Assembly (NCBI GenBank): GCA_016882585.1
Contig: VGPP01000094.1
Span: 1-6,600, forward strand
Source: Cyanobacteria bacterium M_surface_7_m2_037
GTDB lineage: Bacteria > Cyanobacteriota > Cyanobacteriia > PCC-6307 > Cyanobiaceae
Direction: 5' to 3'
Length of the DNA stretch: 6,600 nucleotides
The stretch's first letter is position 1. The number at the start of each line of letters is the position of its first letter. A program made the translations under genes and the position numbers. Positions 1-5,666 of this stretch are shown piece by piece. Under the pieces are notes generated by a model. That model did no database searches. It was given only the letters and a program-made list of their open reading frames with translations, and had not been told where the DNA came from.

Positions 1-167
1 TCGAAGGGGTCTTCGCTGATGCCGAGATACAACGTGCGGCGATAGCGCTCGTAACCCTTGAGCAGCGCCTCGCGCAGAGCTGATTCCACCACCTGGGCGG
101 GCAGCTTCTTCTCTTCGCTGATGTCCTCGATCAGGTTCGACAGACCGGGGAGGAGAACCAGGGCCAT
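1..167 (-). CDS. nusA: Transcription elongation/termination factor NusA, N-terminal 55 residues (partial)
   Basis: NusA binds RNA polymerase and modulates pausing, termination and antitermination in the cytoplasm. Only the first 55 codons lie in the window; the gene continues past the left edge. The reading from the ATG at 167-165 begins MALVLLPGLSNLIEDISEEK and continues through a stretch containing LREALLKGYERYRR, which I recognise as the start of the RNA-polymerase-binding N-terminal domain in the cyanobacterial form of NusA. It follows rimP on the same strand after a 53-base spacer containing CAACC-type repeats and no clear Shine-Dalgarno sequence. The rimP-nusA order is conserved in many bacteria, which supports both calls. 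The S1, KH and C-terminal regions cannot be assessed here. Recognition is from memory of the family. Confidence 0.93.
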   Translation of the reverse strand, partial: MALVLLPGLSNLIEDISEEKKLPAQVVESALREALLKGYERYRRTLYLGISEDPF

Positions 168-220
168 AGGTGGAGGGAGAAACGGGTGGTCGTTGGGTTG
201 GGTTGAGAGCGGTTGGCGCT

Positions 221-694
221 TCAGCCCTCGGTGGGGGTGGTGAGGCGCACGCTGATCACATCGGCGCGGGCCAGGCGAACCGTGCGGCCGCGCACATTGA
301 TCAGCACGCTGTCGTCGGTGCGCTCGAGCAGGAGGCCTTCCCGTTCGGCCTCGGTGCCGGTTTTGGCATCGCGGTAGCGAACGCACACCGGAAACCCGCG
401 AAAGCTGCGGAAATCACGGTCGTCGCTCAGCGTGTCTGGAATGCCAGGGCTGCTGATTTCCAGAACATAGGCCTCCTCGATCAGAGCGGCTGTTTCCAGG
501 GCGTCGTCCAGCAGGTGGCTGAAGCTGGCGCAGTTGTCGAGGCTCACATCACCCCCGTCGGCCAAACGCAGCTGCACCTGCAGCGTCATCGGGATGCGAT
601 GGGTGAGCAGCTGCACGCCGCACACCTGGAATCCGGCGTCGGCGGCCACCTGGCTGGCCAGGCGCTCGAGGTCGGGGATGAGGGGATGCGGCAA
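221..694 (-). CDS. rimP: Ribosome maturation factor RimP
   Basis: RimP assists late assembly of the 30S ribosomal subunit. The 157-residue product, read from a TTG start at 694-692, has the family layout: an N-terminal alpha/beta domain with a VSLDNCASFS stretch (about residues 50-59) and the hallmark YVLEISSPGI (76-85), then RDFRSFRGFPV (93-103) leading into the C-terminal beta-barrel, which ends in the strand VISVRLTTP. The frame stays open upstream to 826, but that extension is Cys/Pro/Arg-rich and unlike the family. I chose the TTG because the protein then begins PHPLIPDLE at the usual family length. In-frame alternatives are a TTG at 721-719 and a GTG at 733-731 (170 residues). No Shine-Dalgarno is visible before any of them. 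It precedes nusA and is probably cotranscribed with it. Confidence 0.93.
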   Translation of the reverse strand: MPHPLIPDLERLASQVAADAGFQVCGVQLLTHRIPMTLQVQLRLADGGDVSLDNCASFSHLLDDALETAALIEEAYVLEISSPGIPDTLSDDRDFRSFRGFPVCVRYRDAKTGTEAEREGLLLERTDDSVLINVRGRTVRLARADVISVRLTTPTEG

Positions 695-711
695 GCCGGA
701 TCGCTGATGGG

Positions 712-848
712 GGACGGGCAACCCGTCCGGCACCTGCAGTGATCTGCAACCTGGCTGACCGCTTGGCCATGAAGCGGAGGCCGCTTCACACCTCAACAGA
801 CAGCAAGGGGTGCCCGCCGGGCACATGACGACCCTAAAGGATCAGGGT
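712..848. other. Cluster of five short inverted repeats between the 89-aa gene and rimP
   Basis: The gap between the unrecognised small gene (stop at 868) and rimP holds five consecutive inverted repeats: 712-718/722-728 (GGACGGG, 3-base loop), 735-739/744-748 (TGCAG, 4-base loop), 770-777/781-788 (TGAAGCGG, 3-base loop), 810-815/819-824 (GTGCCC, 3-base loop) and 831-835/844-848 (ACCCT, 8-base loop). Read on the minus strand, the first ones met could terminate the small gene, although none is followed by a clear T-run. The last lies in the rimP leader, or within the coding part if rimP begins at the GTG at 733. No tRNA could be folded here. The repeats are plain in the sequence; their function is inference. 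Confidence 0.5.
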
Positions 849-867
849 GAACGCCTCCCCCGCGGCT

Positions 868-1137
868 TCAGCCCCCCAGGCCGTTGAGGTCCATGGCCGG
901 CGGCTCCATGTAGGCATCACCGGGCTTCTGCTCGCCCCGCAGCGCGGGGTCTTGATTGAGGCACTGCGCTTTCTGCTCGTCGGTGCGCAGGTACTGGCAC
1001 ACGCGGGCGTAGAGCTTGGAGCGGGTGGAGGGGCCGCCCTGGCTGAAGTGCACCAGATCTACGCCGCCGGCCATGCCCTGGATCTCCACCTGGCAGAGGG
1101 AGCAGCGTTGACGGGTGCCGGGAGGGATTGCAGCCAT
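868..1137 (-). CDS. Small conserved-looking protein with four cysteines, function unknown
   Basis: I do not recognise this gene with certainty. From the ATG at 1137-1135 it encodes 89 residues beginning MAAIPPGTRQRCSLC. A C-x2-C pair lies at C12/C15 and two more cysteines at C47 (ARVCQYL) and C59 (KAQCLNQD), a set that could hold one metal ion. The centre has HFSQGGPSTRSKLYARVC (30-47) and DPALRGE follows at 63-69. There is no signal peptide or membrane segment. Codons are strongly G/C-ending and the composition is balanced, unlike the plus-strand frame opposite it (847-1212), so I take this strand as coding. An upstream ATG at 1161-1159 would add eight residues. It is divergent from the phosphoesterase gene (about 50 bases between starts) and upstream of rimP. 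Zinc binding is only inferred from cysteine spacing. Confidence 0.72.
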   Translation of the reverse strand: MAAIPPGTRQRCSLCQVEIQGMAGGVDLVHFSQGGPSTRSKLYARVCQYLRTDEQKAQCLNQDPALRGEQKPGDAYMEPPAMDLNGLGG

Positions 1138-1176
1138 GCCAGCCAAGTGCAGAACGGGCAACTTAGGTCCATCGCC

Positions 1177-1182
1177 AGGAGG
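1177..1182 (+). promoter_or_regulatory. Strong Shine-Dalgarno sequence for the phosphoesterase gene
   Basis: A full AGGAGG lies 5 bases before the GTG at 1188 and 8 bases before the GTG at 1191. The starts read GTG GTG TTG in a row, so the exact start is ambiguous by one or two codons. The 8-base spacing mildly favours 1191. Most other starts in the window have no such sequence. Confidence 0.7.
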
Positions 1183-1187
1183 GCCGG

Positions 1188-1967
1188 GTGGTGTTGCGCG
1201 TTCTTCAGCTGAGTGATCCCCATCTGCTGGCGGATCCGCGCGGGCGCTGCCGCGGCGTCATGGCCCTCAAGGCCCTGGAGCAGGCCTGGTGCCAGGCGCT
1301 GCTGCAGCTCGGCCAGCCGCCGGATCTGCTGCTGATCAGCGGTGATCTCTGCCAAGACGAAAGCCTGGGTGGCTATGTGCGGCTGCGCGAGCTGCTGGAG
1401 GCCTGGGCTGTGCCCACAGCGCTGCTGTGCGGCAACCATGACAACCCCGGCTTGCTGCGGGCGGCCCTAGGGCGACGGGTCTGGATCGCGCCGGCCGTGG
1501 TGCCGCTGGCCGGCTGGCAGTTGATCCTGTTGAGCAGCCATCGCTCCGGTGCGGTGGCCGGTTGGCTCGACCAGGCTCAGCTCGCCTGGTTGCGGCGTCA
1601 GCTGCAGGCGGGAGAGGGCCCGGCGCTCGTGGCGCTGCACCATCCACCGCTGCCGATCGGCAGCCCGGAGCTCGATCGCATCGCCCTGCAGGAGCCTGAA
1701 CGGTTACTGCGCCCGCTGCTGGCGAGCCCGCGGATCGCTGGGGTGGTGTTTGGTCATGTGCACCAGCACTGGCAGGGCGCGCTCGAACGCCCCGGCGGAG
1801 CCGCGCTGCCGCTGTGGGCCTGCCCCTCCACCCTGGCGGCCTTCAGCGCCGTGCAGCCCTGCCCCCTGGGTCACGCCGATTGGCCCGGCGGCCGGCTGCT
1901 GCTGCTCGGCGCCGATGGCACGGTCACCACCCAGCTGCTGCGTTGGCCGCCCGCCCAGGCTGCCTAG
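1188..1967 (+). CDS. Metallophosphoesterase, CpdA-like class III cyclic-nucleotide phosphodiesterase family
   Basis: Predicted cytoplasmic calcineurin-like phosphoesterase with two metals in the active site. The 259-residue product shows the complete motif series in order: D10-x-H12 (QLSDPHL), G-D53 (ISGDLCQD), G-N83-H84-D (LLCGNHDN), H151-H152 (ALHHPPLP) and G-H190-x-H192 (VFGHVHQHW). This arrangement and length match the class III phosphodiesterase group typified by E. coli CpdA (3',5'-cAMP phosphodiesterase), but related enzymes cleave other phosphodiesters, so the substrate is not settled. No signal peptide is evident. Three consecutive start codons (GTG GTG TTG) follow an AGGAGG; the third would give a protein starting (M)RVLQLSDPH. 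The htrA gene begins 26 bases after the stop, so the two may be cotranscribed. The family is certain; cAMP as substrate is only a possibility. Confidence 0.88.
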   Translation: MVLRVLQLSDPHLLADPRGRCRGVMALKALEQAWCQALLQLGQPPDLLLISGDLCQDESLGGYVRLRELLEAWAVPTALLCGNHDNPGLLRAALGRRVWIAPAVVPLAGWQLILLSSHRSGAVAGWLDQAQLAWLRRQLQAGEGPALVALHHPPLPIGSPELDRIALQEPERLLRPLLASPRIAGVVFGHVHQHWQGALERPGGAALPLWACPSTLAAFSAVQPCPLGHADWPGGRLLLLGADGTVTTQLLRWPPAQAA

Positions 1968-1993
1968 CCTGCGCGTTCACCGTCTGACCTGAC

Positions 1994-3088
1994 GTGCGCC
2001 GCCTTCTTGCTCTGCCGCTATTGCTGCTGGTGAGCTTGTGGTTGGCAGCCCCAGCCTGGGCGGATCGTTCGGGATCCGGCAACGGCTTTGTGGCCGCCGC
2101 GGTGAAGCGGGTGGCGCCGGCGGTGGTGCGGATCGACACCGAGCGCAGCGTGCCCCGCATCGGCCTGGATCCCGCCTTCAACGACCCACTGCTGCGGGAA
2201 CTGTTCGGTGATCAGATGCCCAGCACCCGGGAGCGCGGCCAGGGCTCGGGGATCGTGATTGATGCCAAGGGCCTGGTGCTCACCAATGCCCACGTGGTGG
2301 ATGGGGCCGATCGGGTGGAGGTGAGCCTCCCCGATGGTCGTGAGCTGGAGGGGCGTGTGCTCGGCGCCGATCCGATCACCGATCTGGCGGTGGTGAGCAT
2401 TCCCGCTGGTTCCGGCCTCAAGGCGGCCCCACTCGGTGATTCCGAAGCGCTGGAGGTGGGCGACTGGGCGATCGCCCTCGGCACGCCCTACGGCCTGGAG
2501 CGCACGGTGACCCTGGGCATCGTGAGCAGCCTGCACCGCAACATCACCAGCCTCGGCTTCTCCGATAAGCGGCTCGAGCTGATCCAAACCGACGCCGCCA
2601 TCAACCCCGGCAACTCCGGCGGCCCCTTGATCAATGCCGATGGTGAGGTGATCGGCATCAACACCCTGGTGCGCTCCGGCCCCGGTGCTGGCCTGGGCTT
2701 TGCCATCCCGATCAACCTGGCCAAAGGCGTGGCGGCCCAGTTGGGCAGCGGTGGATCGGTGGTGCACCCCTACCTGGGGCTGCAGTTGGTGCCCCTCAAC
2801 GCCCGCCTGGCCCGCGATAACAACCGAGATCCCAACGCTCTGGTGCAGCTGCCGGAGCGCGATGGTGCGCTGGTGCAGCGGGTGCTGCCGGAGAGTCCGG
2901 CTGAGAAGGCCGGCCTGCGCCGCGGCGATCTGGTGGTGGCCGCAGCTGATCAGAGCGTTCCCGATCCCGCCACGCTGCTGCGCCTGGTGGAAGGCTCCAC
3001 GGTGGGTGAGGCCTTGCCACTCACGGTGCTCCGGGGTGAGCAGGAGTTGCAGCTCTCGATCCGGCCGGAGGCGCTCCCCAGCGCCTGA
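1994..3088 (+). CDS. htrA: Secreted HtrA/DegP-family serine protease with one PDZ domain
   Basis: Trypsin-like serine protease (S1C type) of extracytoplasmic quality control. The 364-residue product begins with a classical signal peptide: MRR, a Leu-rich core, then a likely cut after AWA at residue 23. That places the mature enzyme in the periplasm or thylakoid lumen, or possibly outside the cell. The catalytic triad is visible as H100 (VLTNAHVV), D130 (PITDLAV) and S208 (NPGNSGGPL), followed by the substrate-pocket stretch GLGFAIPI (233-240). A single PDZ domain spans about 258-358, including SPAEKAGLRRGDLVV. One PDZ and this length fit the cyanobacterial HhoA/HhoB/HtrA group, but I cannot say which paralogue it is, so the symbol is family-level. 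The start is GTG at 1994, without a clear Shine-Dalgarno, 26 bases after the phosphoesterase stop. rpiA starts 31 bases after its stop. Confidence 0.95.
   Translation: MRRLLALPLLLLVSLWLAAPAWADRSGSGNGFVAAAVKRVAPAVVRIDTERSVPRIGLDPAFNDPLLRELFGDQMPSTRERGQGSGIVIDAKGLVLTNAHVVDGADRVEVSLPDGRELEGRVLGADPITDLAVVSIPAGSGLKAAPLGDSEALEVGDWAIALGTPYGLERTVTLGIVSSLHRNITSLGFSDKRLELIQTDAAINPGNSGGPLINADGEVIGINTLVRSGPGAGLGFAIPINLAKGVAAQLGSGGSVVHPYLGLQLVPLNARLARDNNRDPNALVQLPERDGALVQRVLPESPAEKAGLRRGDLVVAAADQSVPDPATLLRLVEGSTVGEALPLTVLRGEQELQLSIRPEALPSA
2468..2475. repeat. HIP1 octamer GCGATCGC inside htrA
   Basis: This is a perfect copy of the highly iterated palindrome GCGATCGC that is abundant in many cyanobacterial genomes. 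It lies in the htrA codons for DWAIALGTP. It supports cyanobacterial origin and has no gene-specific role that I can see. Confidence 0.75.
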
Positions 3089-3090
3089 GC

Positions 3091-3096
3091 TACGGT
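3091..3096 (+). promoter_or_regulatory. Weak candidate -10 box before rpiA
   Basis: TACGGT, three bases after the htrA stop, matches the -10 consensus TATAAT at three of six positions, including the important first two and last. It would put a transcript start about 15-18 bases before the rpiA ATG. No matching -35 box is evident. rpiA may equally be read through from htrA, 31 bases upstream. This is a tentative call. Confidence 0.2.
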
Positions 3097-3119
3097 CACG
3101 GGCCAGAAAGAACGGCGTG

Positions 3120-3833
3120 ATGGCGGATCTTCAGGATCAGATGAAGCAAGCGGTGGCTGCTGCGGCCACCGAACAGATCAAGAGCGGCATGGTGGTGGGC
3201 CTGGGCTCCGGCTCCACGGCTGCCCTGATGATCCAGGCCCTCGGCGCCAAGCTCAAGAGCGGTGAGCTCACCGACATCGTGGGCGTCACCACCTCCTTCC
3301 AGGGTGAGGTGTTGGCGGCTGAGCTCGGCATTCCTCTGCAGAGCCTGAACGCGGTGAGCCGCATTGATCTGGCGATTGATGGCGCCGATGAGGTGGATCC
3401 CTCTTTCCAGCTGATCAAAGGCGGCGGCGCCTGCCACGTGCAGGAAAAGCTGGTGGCCGTGCGGGCTGAGCGGTTTGTGGTGGTGGTGGATTCCACCAAG
3501 CTCGTGGACACGCTGAACCTCGGTTTCCTGCTGCCGGTGGAGGTGCTGCCCGGTGCCTGGCGCCAGGTACAGGCGCAGCTCAAGGCGATGGGCGGTGAGG
3601 CCCAGCTGCGGATGGCCGTGAAGAAGGCGGGCCCGGTGGTGACCGATCAGGGCAACCTGGTGCTCGATGTGAAATTCGCCGGCGGCATCATCGATCCGGC
3701 AGGCCTCGAGCGCGACATCAACAACCTGCCCGGCGTTCTGGAGAACGGCCTGTTCGTGAACATCACCGACCAGGTGCTGGTGGGTGAGATCAACGATGGC
3801 GTGGCCGGCGTGCGCGATCTGGTGAAGCGCTGA
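3120..3833 (+). CDS. rpiA: Ribose-5-phosphate isomerase A
   Basis: Interconverts ribose 5-phosphate and ribulose 5-phosphate, serving the pentose phosphate pathway, nucleotide synthesis and, in a cyanobacterium, regeneration of Calvin-cycle substrate. The 237-residue product has the RpiA signatures: the phosphate-binding loop GLGSGSTA (27-34), TTSFQ (57-61), the acidic IDGADEVD (86-93; D87 and D90 correspond to active-site aspartates), KGGGACHVQEK (100-110, containing K100 and the presumed catalytic base E109) and VVVDSTKLV (121-129). Full family length. The start is ATG at 3120, immediately preceded by an in-frame GTG. The frame stays open far upstream inside htrA, but that part is only a shadow of htrA. 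It is the third of three plus-strand genes and converges with hisD. Confidence 0.97.
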   Translation: MADLQDQMKQAVAAAATEQIKSGMVVGLGSGSTAALMIQALGAKLKSGELTDIVGVTTSFQGEVLAAELGIPLQSLNAVSRIDLAIDGADEVDPSFQLIKGGGACHVQEKLVAVRAERFVVVVDSTKLVDTLNLGFLLPVEVLPGAWRQVQAQLKAMGGEAQLRMAVKKAGPVVTDQGNLVLDVKFAGGIIDPAGLERDINNLPGVLENGLFVNITDQVLVGEINDGVAGVRDLVKR

Positions 3834-3834
3834 G

Positions 3835-3848
3835 CCGGCCTCGGCCGG
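3835..3848. terminator. GC-rich inverted repeat in the rpiA/hisD convergent gap
   Basis: The 18-base gap between the convergent stops of rpiA and hisD is almost filled by CCGGCC-tc-GGCCGG. In practice it would fold as a 4- or 5-pair stem with a larger loop. Its position suggests a shared, bidirectional end signal, but there is no T-run on either strand, so intrinsic termination is unproven. Confidence 0.35.
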
Positions 3849-3851
3849 GGA

Positions 3852-5210
3852 TCAGCCCAGTCGTAACCGCACCGATTCGCCGTGGCTGTGCAGGCCTTCG
3901 CTGTCGGCGAGGGTGGCCACGGCGCCGCCGGTGGCCTCCAGGGCCTGGCGGTTGAACTGGATCAGGCTGGTGTGGCGCAGGAAGGTTTCCACGCACAGTG
4001 CACCGGCGAAGCGGGCCGTGCCTGAGGTGGGCAGGGTGTGGTTGGGGCCAGCCAGGTAATCGCCCACGGCTTCGGGGGTCCAGGCCCCCATGAAGATGGC
4101 GCCGGCGTGCTGAATCTGCTCGGCCAGGGGTTCGGGCCGCTCCACCTGCAGCTCGAGGTGCTCGGGCGCGAAGCGATCGCTCAGGCGGGCCGCTTGATCC
4201 AGGCTGTCGCACACCACGATCAGGCCCCAGTCGTTGAGGGCCTGGCGGGTGATGGCGGCGCGGGGGTGGCCGGCCAGCTGCGCTTCCAGCGCGGCCGGCA
4301 GCGCCGCTGCCAGCTCGGGGCTGGTGGTGAGCAGGATCGCGGCGGCGAGCGGGTCGTGCTCCGCCTGGGCCAACAGATCGGCGGCCACGTGGTCGGCATT
4401 GGCGCTGTGGTCGGCGATCACCAGCACCTCGCTCGGGCCCGCCAGCGAATCGATCGACACGCGGCCATACACCGCTTTTTTGGCCAGGGTCACGTAGAGG
4501 TTGCCGGGGCCGGTGATCACATCCACCCGCGGAATCGATTCGGTGCCGTAGGCCAGGGCCCCGATCGCCTGGGCGCCACCCACGCGGTAGATCTCCTCAA
4601 TGCCCGCCAGATGGGCGGCGGCCAGCACGGTTTGATTCACGCGGCCATCGGGGCCCGGCGGGGTGACCATCACCAGGCGCTGCACACCGGCCACCCGCGC
4701 GGGCACCGCATTCATCAGCACCGTGCTCGGATAGCTCGCCCGGCCACCGGGCACGTAGAGGCCAGCCCGTTCCACGGGTCTCCAGCGGCGGCCGAGCCGC
4801 TCGCCATGCACCCCGGTCACGTCCAGATCCGCCGGCTTCTGGCGTTGGTGGAAATCCACGATGCGCCGGTGGGCCAGCTGCAGCGCTTCCTGCAGATCGG
4901 TGGGGGTGGCAGCCCAGGCGGCTGCCAGCTCAGCGGCGGGCACCCGCAGGGGATCCGGCCGCACGCCATCGAAGCGCTCGGTGAGCTCCATCAGCGCCGC
5001 GTCGCCCTGGGTGCGCACCTGCTCCAAGATCGCGTCGACCCGTTCTGCCGCCTCGCGGCTCTGGCCGCCGCCGGTGCGCTCGGCGATTGCCTCCAGGCGC
5101 AGCCCAGCGGCCTCCAGGTCATGCAGCAGTTCGATCTGCAGCGGTGCTTGGTCGCCGAGGGTTGAAGCTGGTGCGGCGGCGCTGGCGGTAGCGCTGGCAG
5201 TGGCGCTCAT
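3852..5210 (-). CDS. hisD: Histidinol dehydrogenase
   Basis: Zinc enzyme catalysing the last two steps of histidine biosynthesis, the NAD-dependent oxidation of L-histidinol to L-histidine through the aldehyde. The 452-residue product carries the family motifs: GLYVPGGRASYPSTVLMNAVPA (150-171, in part the nucleotide-site region), GPGNLYVTLAKK (234-245), the zinc ligands Q282 and H285 in LAQAEHDP, the catalytic pair E350-H351 in FAPEHLEL, D384 in VGDYLAGPNHTLPTSG, and H443 in LHSHGES. These align with E. coli Q259, H262, E326/H327, D360 and H419. The length slightly exceeds the usual 430-440, because of an Ala/Ser/Thr-rich N-terminal tail (residues 2-17) encoded by imperfect 12-base repeats. 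The ATG at 5210 is the only plausible start. It stands alone, away from other his genes, as is common in cyanobacteria, and is divergent from rpsT. Confidence 0.97.
   Translation of the reverse strand: MSATASATASAAAPASTLGDQAPLQIELLHDLEAAGLRLEAIAERTGGGQSREAAERVDAILEQVRTQGDAALMELTERFDGVRPDPLRVPAAELAAAWAATPTDLQEALQLAHRRIVDFHQRQKPADLDVTGVHGERLGRRWRPVERAGLYVPGGRASYPSTVLMNAVPARVAGVQRLVMVTPPGPDGRVNQTVLAAAHLAGIEEIYRVGGAQAIGALAYGTESIPRVDVITGPGNLYVTLAKKAVYGRVSIDSLAGPSEVLVIADHSANADHVAADLLAQAEHDPLAAAILLTTSPELAAALPAALEAQLAGHPRAAITRQALNDWGLIVVCDSLDQAARLSDRFAPEHLELQVERPEPLAEQIQHAGAIFMGAWTPEAVGDYLAGPNHTLPTSGTARFAGALCVETFLRHTSLIQFNRQALEATGGAVATLADSEGLHSHGESVRLRLG
4173..4180. repeat. HIP1 octamer GCGATCGC inside hisD
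   Basis: This second perfect copy of the cyanobacterial HIP1 palindrome lies in the hisD codons for LSDRFAPE. Two copies in this window exceed what base composition alone would suggest. Confidence 0.75.
5172..5207 (-). repeat. Three imperfect 12-base tandem repeats at the 5' end of hisD
   Basis: Directly after the hisD ATG on the minus strand, AGCGCCACTGCC, AGCGCTACCGCC and AGCGCCGCCGCA follow one another (5207-5196, 5195-5184, 5183-5172). They encode SATA, SATA and SAAA. The units differ by two bases between the first pair and three between the second and third. They create most of the low-complexity N-terminal tail of HisD. Confidence 0.7.
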
Positions 5211-5273
5211 GGCGTCGGGCGTTCTTGGATCAAGCTAGTGGCCCGGGCTGCTCGGCTCGGTCAGGCCTGGGAG

Positions 5274-5279
5274 TAGAGT
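5274..5279 (+). promoter_or_regulatory. Candidate -10 box of the rpsT promoter
   Basis: TAGAGT in the 100-base divergent hisD/rpsT region matches four of six -10 positions and lies 31 bases before the rpsT GTG, a suitable distance for a short leader. No good -35 box is seen at the expected place (CTCGGC at 5251-5256), which is common for cyanobacterial promoters. No clear hisD promoter could be chosen on the other strand. Confidence 0.35.
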
Positions 5280-5310
5280 CTTCGTTTGCCGTGCCAGTGC
5301 AGTACAGCCT

Positions 5311-5613
5311 GTGGCCAATAACAAGTCGTCGAAGAAGCGCGTTCTGATCGCCGAGCGCAATCGCCTGCACAACCGCACCTACAAGTCTGCGGTGCGCACC
5401 CTGATGAAGCGCTGCTTCGCCGCCTGCGCGGCTTACACCCAGGAGCCTGGCGATGCGGCCAAGGTCACCGTTCAGACCACGATGAGCGCGGCCTTCAGCA
5501 AGATCGACAAGGCCGTGAAGGTGGGTGTTCTGCACCGCAACAACGGTGCCCATCAGAAGTCGCGCCTGAGCGCAGCGGTGAAGAAGGCCGTTGAGCCTGC
5601 GGCCAAGGCCTGA
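5311..5613 (+). CDS. rpsT: 30S ribosomal protein bS20
   Basis: Primary 16S rRNA-binding protein of the small subunit. The 100-residue, very basic product has the expected features: N-terminal MANNKSSKKRVLIAERNRLHN, TYKSAVRTLMKR (about 24-35), then a helical region with FSKIDKAVKVGVLHRNNGAHQKSRLS (62-87), where the LHRNxAxxxKSRL pattern is diagnostic, and a Lys/Ala-rich tail. The start codon is GTG at 5311, fixed by the conserved N-terminus; no Shine-Dalgarno is evident. The gene is divergent from hisD and followed within 4 bases by two tandem terminator-like stem-loops, so it is probably a short, highly expressed monocistronic unit with partial readthrough into tatD. Confidence 0.97.
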   Translation: MANNKSSKKRVLIAERNRLHNRTYKSAVRTLMKRCFAACAAYTQEPGDAAKVTVQTTMSAAFSKIDKAVKVGVLHRNNGAHQKSRLSAAVKKAVEPAAKA

Positions 5614-5616
5614 TCA

Positions 5617-5636
5617 GCGGCGGAGCCGCATTGTTT
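5617..5636 (+). terminator. First terminator-like stem-loop after rpsT
   Basis: GCGGC (5617-5621), loop GGA, GCCGC (5625-5629), then ATTGTTT. The stem is short but all G/C, starts 3 bases after the rpsT stop and is followed by a T-rich tract, so it fits a weak intrinsic terminator. Confidence 0.5.
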
Positions 5637-5666
5637 AGGGTTCGGGCATCGCCTGAACCCTTTGTT
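5637..5666 (+). terminator. Second, stronger terminator-like stem-loop between rpsT and tatD
   Basis: AGGGTTC (5637-5643) pairs perfectly with GAACCCT (5655-5661), and a G-U plus two G-C pairs extend the stem inward to a 5-base loop (5647-5651). The T-rich TTTGTT (5662-5666 with the preceding T) follows. This is a good intrinsic terminator for rpsT. The T-tract ends exactly at the tatD ATG. Confidence 0.62.

Noticed and set aside
170..742. 190-residue plus-strand frame opposite rimP
   Set aside because: Shadow of rimP: no motif, Gly/Ala/His-rich, and the opposite strand is a clear RimP.
753..770. tRNA-like stretch on the minus strand (TGGCCAAGCGGT, as in D-arms of Cys or Gln tRNAs)
   Set aside because: I could not form an acceptor stem, anticodon stem or a TTCRA-type T-loop around it, so there is no tRNA; at most a remnant or coincidence.
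221..826. RimP starting at the ATG at 826
   Set aside because: The first 44 residues are Cys/Pro/Arg-rich, unlike RimP, and cover two of the inverted repeats; the family-like sequence begins at the TTG at 694.
847..1212. 121-residue plus-strand frame opposite the small four-cysteine gene
   Set aside because: The minus-strand frame has better codon third positions and a balanced composition with ordered cysteines; this one runs into the phosphoesterase start region.
2018..2767. 249-residue open frame on the minus strand opposite htrA
   Set aside because: The htrA strand has a signal peptide, catalytic triad and PDZ domain; the antisense frame is His/Gly/Ala-rich with no recognisable motif.
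2685..3119. Apparent 145-residue N-terminal extension of RpiA, suggesting a fusion
   Set aside because: The extension is the out-of-frame reading of the htrA 3' end and is Trp/Cys/Arg/Ser-rich; RpiA is complete from the ATG at 3120.
4038..5165. 375-residue open frame on the plus strand opposite hisD
   Set aside because: Its His/Gly/Ala-rich translation is typical of the complement of GC-rich coding DNA, and the hisD strand carries all the catalytic motifs of a known enzyme.
5631..5666. TTG start giving TatD 12 extra residues
   Set aside because: Those codons coincide with the terminator stem-loop and T-tract; the ATG at 5667 gives the usual family length.
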